From positions 62,001 to 126,000 of the forward strand of contig NZ_JARXVG010000001.1 of NCBI RefSeq assembly GCF_029892485.1: 64,000 nucleotides of DNA. Direction: 5' to 3'. Below the pieces are notes generated by a model, which saw only the letters and a list, made by a program, of their open reading frames with translations, made no database searches and had not been told where the DNA came from. Source of the stretch: Variovorax boronicumulans. GTDB lineage: Bacteria; Pseudomonadota; Gammaproteobacteria; Burkholderiales; Burkholderiaceae_C. Position 1 is the first letter of the stretch; each line of letters starts with the position of its first letter. A program made the translations under genes and the position numbers. Of this stretch, positions 59,551 through 64,000 are shown in pieces.

Positions 59551-60747
59551 TCAGAGCGCCATTGCACGACGAGATTTCGACCAGACCACCGCAAACAGCA
59601 CCGCGCCAAGCGCCAATGCCGCCGCCGCGACCAGCAAGGGCTGCTGGAAAGAGCCGGTGCGCTGGGCCAGCGGCGCCGCGAACAACGGGCCGATGATCTG
59701 CCCCACCCCATAGGACGCCGTGGCGTAGCCAATCAAACCGGCCGCCGCGTTGCCGCGCAACCGGCGCGCCTCCCGCATGGCGAAAAGAGTGATTGCGGTG
59801 AACGGCATGCCCAGCAGCAAGCTCCCCAACGCGAACCCGCCGATCGTGGGCCATGCCACGGAAAGCACCACGCCCAGTGCCTGCAACGCATAGGCGGCTG
59901 CCAATAGCAGCCGATTGTCCCAATGAGTGGGTGCGCGGGCGCCGATCAGCGCGCCCGGAATGATGGCCGCGCCGAACAGCGGCCAGAAGAAATCAGGCCA
60001 GGACGATCCAGGCAGCGCTTGGCGCGCAATCACCGGCAGAAAAGTGGCCGTGATGATGTAGCCGAAACCTGCCAGCCCGTAGAGAGCGACCAGCCAGATC
60101 GCATCGCTGCGATCCGCGCCGGATGCCGTCAGGCTGCTTGCGGGCACGGGGGCTTTCGCTCCGCCGCCCTGCGCGGCTTCGCCGTCATCGAACACCCGCC
60201 AGATAACCCCTATGAGCACCACGGCCAGCAGCCCCAGACCGATCCACCCGACTTCTGAACCCCAGCGCCCGAGCGCCCCGCCGAGCAGCCCGGTCATGGC
60301 GATCCCGATGCCCGGCCCGGTGTAGATCACCCCCGCCAGCGTCGGCGAATTCGTCTCAGCCAGCCGCCGCAGGCCCCAGCCCGAAGCAAAGACGAAGACC
60401 CAGGCGCTCATCACACCAGCGGCCGCGCGCAGGATGCCCCAGCCCGCGAAGCTATGGAGCAGGCCCATGCCGATCAGCAATGCCGCGGTCGCGGCCAGCC
60501 CGCCCCGCACCATGCTCGACGCCTTGATCCCGATGGCCGCGCAACTCACCGCCCCCAGGAAATACCCCAGGTAATTGAGCGACGCCAGCAAGCCGCCTCC
60601 GGCCAGTTCCAGCTTTCCCTCGCCCAGCATGATGGGCAGCATGGGCGTGAAGGCGAAGCGCCCGAGGCCCATTGCCACCGCCAGCGTGACCATGCAGGCC
60701 AGCGCTGCGCGCCACGCGCCGCGACGGTCCTGTCTGTTTACCGACAT
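59551..60747 (-). CDS. YbfB/YjiJ family MFS transporter
   Basis: A 398-residue membrane protein with about 12 helices. AMGLGRFAFTPMLPIML in helix 1, LASLNYLGYFLGAV in helix 2 and the C-terminal YATASYGVGQIIGPLFAAPL belong to the YbfB/YjiJ family, whose substrates are unknown. The ATG at 60747 (MSVNRQDRRG) has GAAGA-type upstream bases and is preferred to the longer frame. It follows the ABC ATPase gene by 19 bases. Confidence 0.9.
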   Translation of the reverse strand: MSVNRQDRRGAWRAALACMVTLAVAMGLGRFAFTPMLPIMLGEGKLELAGGGLLASLNYLGYFLGAVSCAAIGIKASSMVRGGLAATAALLIGMGLLHSFAGWGILRAAAGVMSAWVFVFASGWGLRRLAETNSPTLAGVIYTGPGIGIAMTGLLGGALGRWGSEVGWIGLGLLAVVLIGVIWRVFDDGEAAQGGGAKAPVPASSLTASGADRSDAIWLVALYGLAGFGYIITATFLPVIARQALPGSSWPDFFWPLFGAAIIPGALIGARAPTHWDNRLLLAAAYALQALGVVLSVAWPTIGGFALGSLLLGMPFTAITLFAMREARRLRGNAAAGLIGYATASYGVGQIIGPLFAAPLAQRTGSFQQPLLVAAAALALGAVLFAVVWSKSRRAMAL

Positions 60748-60766
60748 TTCTTCGTCTCTTTTCGTT

Positions 60767-62407
60767 CTATTCCAGCAGCGCCGCGGCCACCAGTTTCTGC
60801 GTATAGGGATGCGCCGGCGCATCGAGCACGCGCTCGACCGACCCGGTTTCGAGGATGGCGCCATCCTTCATCACGATGACCTGGTGCGCCATGGCGCGGA
60901 TCACCTCGACGTCATGGGTGATCAACAAATAGCTCAGCCCCCGCTCCCGCTGCAGGCGCTGCAGGAGGCCCAGCACCTGCTTCTGGATCGTCACGTCGAG
61001 CGCGCTGGTCGGCTCGTCGAGCACCAGCAGTTGCGGATCGACGATCAAGGCGCGCGCGATCGCGAGTCGCTGCCGCTGGCCGCCCGAGAACTCGTGCGGG
61101 TAGCGGTCGAGCAGCGCCGGAAACTGCGCCTCGGTCAGCCCCACGTCCGCCAGCGCGGTGAGCGAGCGAGCCCGGCGCGCCTTCGTGTCGAGTTCCGGCG
61201 CGTGGACGCGCAGCCCCTCCCCCACGATCTGCTCGACGGTCATGCGCGGAGAAAGCGAGGAGAACGGGTCCTGGAACACCACCTGCATCCTGCGGCGAAG
61301 GGCCAGGTCCGAAGCGCGGTCGACCGCCCACCCCTTGCCATCCACCTTCAGCTCGCCCCGATGCTTCAGGAGCCCGAGCGCAGCAAGGGCCAGCGTCGAT
61401 TTGCCCGAGCCCGATTCGCCGACCACACCCAGCGTCTCGCCTGGCACGATGCGGAAATCGGCGCCTTGCACTGCGATGAATTCGCCCTTGCGGAACCAGC
61501 CGGCAAAGCCAGGCTTCGGCACCGGATAGCTCACTCGAAGCGCCTTGGCTTCGAGCACAGGGGCGGCGTCGGCGCGCGCTGCCACCGCCGCCACGTCGCG
61601 CTCCGGATGGCTGTCGATCAGCTTGCGGGTGTAGGCGTGCTGCGGCGCATCGAACACGGTCGCCACGGCGCCGTGCTCGACGATGTGGCCGTTCTCCATC
61701 ACTGCCACGCGGTCGGCAAAACGGCGCACGAGGTTCAGATCGTGAGTGATCAGCAGCACGGCCATGCCGTACTTGCGCTGCAGGTCGGCCAGCAGCTCGA
61801 GAATTTGCGCGCGGACGGTGACGTCGAGCGCGGTGGTCGGCTCGTCGGCCAGCAGGAGGCGCGGCTTGCAGGCGAGCGCCATGGCGATCATGGCGCGCTG
61901 GCGCTGTCCGCCCGAGAGCTGGTGCGGGAACGACCGCGCCCGCCGCGCCGGCTCGGGAATGCCGGTGTCGGCCAGCAGTTGGACAGCGGCCGCCTGCGCC
62001 GCGCGGGCAGACAGCCCCTCGTGCAGTTCGAGCACCTCGGCGATCTGGTCGCCCACGCTGTAGAGCGCGTTGAGCGCGGTCATCGGCTCCTGGAAGATCA
62101 TCGCGATCTCCTTGCCGCGGATGCCGCGCAGCTCGCGCTCCGGGATGGCGAGCAGGTCGCGTGCCTTCTCCTTCTGCGGCGAAGTCTCGGCCCCGAAGAA
62201 TTTCGCGACCCCGGTCACCTCGGCGTTCTGCACCAGCCGCAGCAGCGACAGCGCCGTGACCGTCTTGCCCGAGCCCGACTCCCCCACCAGAGCAAGCTTT
62301 TCGCCGGCGGCGATCTGGAAGTCGATGCCATGCACCACATCCTTGCCGCTGAAAGAGACATGGAGCCCCTTCACCTGGAGCAGGGGCTGATTCGTTGTTG
62401 GATTCAT
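60767..62407 (-). CDS. yejF: ABC transporter ATP-binding protein, YejF-like (two ATPase domains)
   Basis: A 546-residue protein with two fused ABC ATPase modules. Module 1 has [12 protein letters not shown] (about 40), [12 protein letters not shown] and [11 protein letters not shown]; module 2 has [12 protein letters not shown] (about 325), [12 protein letters not shown] and [11 protein letters not shown]. This arrangement is typical of peptide importers of the Yej/Opp/Dpp class. Start at 62407; the preceding permease stop is 5 bases away. Yej systems import oligopeptides, including microcin C in E. coli. Confidence 0.95.
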   Translation of the reverse strand: MNPTTNQPLLQVKGLHVSFSGKDVVHGIDFQIAAGEKLALVGESGSGKTVTALSLLRLVQNAEVTGVAKFFGAETSPQKEKARDLLAIPERELRGIRGKEIAMIFQEPMTALNALYSVGDQIAEVLELHEGLSARAAQAAAVQLLADTGIPEPARRARSFPHQLSGGQRQRAMIAMALACKPRLLLADEPTTALDVTVRAQILELLADLQRKYGMAVLLITHDLNLVRRFADRVAVMENGHIVEHGAVATVFDAPQHAYTRKLIDSHPERDVAAVAARADAAPVLEAKALRVSYPVPKPGFAGWFRKGEFIAVQGADFRIVPGETLGVVGESGSGKSTLALAALGLLKHRGELKVDGKGWAVDRASDLALRRRMQVVFQDPFSSLSPRMTVEQIVGEGLRVHAPELDTKARRARSLTALADVGLTEAQFPALLDRYPHEFSGGQRQRLAIARALIVDPQLLVLDEPTSALDVTIQKQVLGLLQRLQRERGLSYLLITHDVEVIRAMAHQVIVMKDGAILETGSVERVLDAPAHPYTQKLVAAALLE

Positions 62408-62412
62408 GTCGC

Positions 62413-63480
62413 TCACTTGTCGGCCTTCCGCGGATCGAGCGCATCGCGCAGCGCGTCGCCCATGAAGGTCAGCAGCATGAGCGTGACGACGAGCACGCCG
62501 AAGGTGGAGAGCGAGATCCACCAGGCGTCGATGCTCGACTTGCCCTGGTTGAGCAACTCGCCAAGCGACGGTGTGCCCGGCGGCACCCCGAGGCCAAGAA
62601 AGTCGAGCGAGGTCAGCGCCAGGATTGCCGCGCTCATGCGGAACGGCAGGAAGGTGACGACGGGCACCATGCTGTTGGGCAGGATGTGGCGCCACATAAT
62701 CTGCAGGTTGCTCACGCCCAGGGCGCGGGCGGCACGCACATAGTCCATCTGGCGATTGCGCAGGAACTCGGCCCGCACGTAGTCGGACAGGGCCATCCAG
62801 CCGAACAGGCTCAGCAGGATCAGCAACAGCGTCACGCTCGGCTTGAAGATGGCGCTGAAGATGATCAGCAGGTAGAGCTCCGGCATCGAGCCCCAGATCT
62901 CGATGAAGCGCTGGAACGCCAGGTCGATCCTGCCCGCGAAGTAGCCCTGCACCGCACCGGCCGCCACGCCCAGCACCGTGCCGATGACCGTGAGCGCGAG
63001 TGCGAACAGCACGCTCACGCGAAAGCCATAGATCAGCTGGGCCAGCAGGTCGCGACCGCGATCGTCGGTGCCGAGCCAGTTGTCGGCCGAGGGGGCGGCC
63101 GGGCTCGGCGCCTTGGCGAAATAGTTCAGCGTCTTGGCGCCGTACGTGTTGGGCGCGAAGACCGCCCAGTTGTCGGCCGCGGTGATCCGCTCGCGGATGA
63201 AGGGGTCGAGGTAGTCGGCCGGCGTTTCGAAGTCGCCGCCGAACGTCTTCTCGGAGTAGTCGCGCAGAACGGGGAAATAGGTCTGGCCCTGGTAGCGCAC
63301 GATCAGCGGTTTGTCGGTGGACAGCACTTCGGCAAAAAGGCTCAGTACCACCATCAGCGTGAAGAGCACCAGGCTCCAGAAACCGAGCCGGTTGCGCTTG
63401 AAGCGCATCCAGGCGCGGCGCCCGGGTGAGATGTGCGGGGCCGTCTCAGTCGAATTTGACACGCGGGTCCACCCAGACAT
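62413..63480 (-). CDS. yejE: ABC transporter permease, YejE-like
   Basis: A 355-residue inner-membrane permease. [20 protein letters not shown] is helix 1; [37 protein letters not shown] contains the YejE-typical periplasmic segment (cores [15 protein letters not shown] and PADYLDPFI); the EAA loop is [20 protein letters not shown]. It overlaps the upstream permease gene. GTG at 63462, with GGTGGA upstream, is an alternative start to the ATG at 63480. Confidence 0.94.
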   Translation of the reverse strand: MSGWTRVSNSTETAPHISPGRRAWMRFKRNRLGFWSLVLFTLMVVLSLFAEVLSTDKPLIVRYQGQTYFPVLRDYSEKTFGGDFETPADYLDPFIRERITAADNWAVFAPNTYGAKTLNYFAKAPSPAAPSADNWLGTDDRGRDLLAQLIYGFRVSVLFALALTVIGTVLGVAAGAVQGYFAGRIDLAFQRFIEIWGSMPELYLLIIFSAIFKPSVTLLLILLSLFGWMALSDYVRAEFLRNRQMDYVRAARALGVSNLQIMWRHILPNSMVPVVTFLPFRMSAAILALTSLDFLGLGVPPGTPSLGELLNQGKSSIDAWWISLSTFGVLVVTLMLLTFMGDALRDALDPRKADK

Positions 63481-64000
63481 AGCAGAGATCGGAGATCAGC
63501 TTGGTCACCAGGCCGATCAGCGTAAAGATGTAGAGCGTGCCCAGCACCACGGGGTAGTCGCGCCGGATCACGCTTTCGTAGCCCAGCAGGCCCAGCCCGT
63601 CGAGCGAGAACAGCGTCTCGATGAGCAGCGACCCGGCGAAGAAGGAGCCGATAAAAGCCGCCGGCAGTCCGGTGATGATCGGAATGAGCGCATTGCGGAA
63701 CACGTGCTTCCAGAGCACCTGCCGTTCACCCAGCCCTTTGGCACGCGCCGTCAGCACGTACTGCTTGCGGATCTCCTCGAGGAACGAATTCTTGGTCAGC
63801 ATCGCCGTCACCGCGAAGCTGCCGAGCACCATGGCCGTGACCGGTAACGTGATGTGCCAGAGGTAGTCGACGATGCGGGCGCCCCAGCTCAGTTCATCCC
63901 AGTTCGAGGAAGTCAGCCCGCGCAGCGGAAACCACTGCAGCTGCCCGCCGAAGATCACCAGCAGCGCCACGCCCAGCACAAAACCCGGAATGGCATAGCC
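63446..64000 (-). CDS. yejB: ABC transporter permease, YejB-like, 5' end cut by window edge
   Basis: The frame is open from the right edge ([20 protein letters not shown]) to the stop at 63446, giving the C-terminal 184 residues of a permease of about 345-360. [20 protein letters not shown] is characteristic of YejB, and [20 protein letters not shown] is the EAA loop. The end overlaps yejE. The binding protein yejA probably lies just outside. Confidence 0.93.
   Translation of the reverse strand, partial: GYAIPGFVLGVALLVIFGGQLQWFPLRGLTSSNWDELSWGARIVDYLWHITLPVTAMVLGSFAVTAMLTKNSFLEEIRKQYVLTARAKGLGERQVLWKHVFRNALIPIITGLPAAFIGSFFAGSLLIETLFSLDGLGLLGYESVIRRDYPVVLGTLYIFTLIGLVTKLISDLCYVWVDPRVKFD

Overview
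The window looks like a chromosome segment of a high-GC betaproteobacterium of the Burkholderiales, most likely Comamonadaceae close to Variovorax. The reasons are: a right half with the conserved order guaA-guaB-(DUF4124)-rnfH-ratA-smpB followed by typA-truB-rbfA-infB-nusA-rimP and a yej-type peptide ABC transporter; three Bug-type (tripartite tricarboxylate) binding proteins; and the general protein signatures. The genus is inference.

Right half (42,138-64,000). This is ordinary, tightly packed core genome: GMP synthesis (guaA, guaB), trans-translation (smpB), translation and ribosome factors (typA, truB, rbfA, infB, nusA, rimP) and transporters. The one intruder is a Phd-VapC toxin-antitoxin pair between guaB and guaA, with a repeat-rich promoter of its own.

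Left half (1-42,100). This is accessory, catabolic and patchy. 1-5,733 holds a divergent aconitase-family dehydratase facing a lactonase, an MFS transporter and a Bug receptor. 5,860-6,430 is a graveyard of integrase, IS110-like and SDR fragments. 6,494-9,682 is a GST, a cysteine hydrolase and an SDR, opposed by a LysR regulator. 9,799-19,501 holds an MDR oxidoreductase, YjbR-type proteins, an AraC regulator, an NTF2-like protein, a TfoX-like protein and a large Lhr helicase. 19,983-29,009 is the most coherent unit: an IclR regulator divergent from an operon of citryl-CoA lyase-like enzyme, SCP2-type thiolase, (3R)-hydroxyacyl-CoA dehydrogenase-like SDR, two acyl-CoA dehydrogenases, enoyl-CoA hydratase, CaiB/BaiF CoA-transferase and nitroreductase. 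This reads as activation of an unknown acid to its CoA ester, beta-oxidation-like processing and a retro-Claisen cleavage. 29,064-39,872 continues with two Bug receptors, an M19 peptidase, an aldo/keto reductase, an esterase and a second CoA-transferase/hydratase/thiolase set, several of them frameshifted.

A 16-base palindromic motif (about CCAYATKRTGGACRCY) recurs twice between the IclR gene and the citryl-CoA lyase gene, twice upstream of the Bug gene at 29,720, and once upstream of the Bug gene at 35,495. This suggests one regulon.

The boundary between the halves is marked by an IS3 relic, a 3' fragment of a tRNA-Lys(TTT) gene with its terminator, and a frameshifted P4-like integrase directly downstream of guaA. 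Four genes in the left half carry single-base deletions, which could be real decay or sequencing error.
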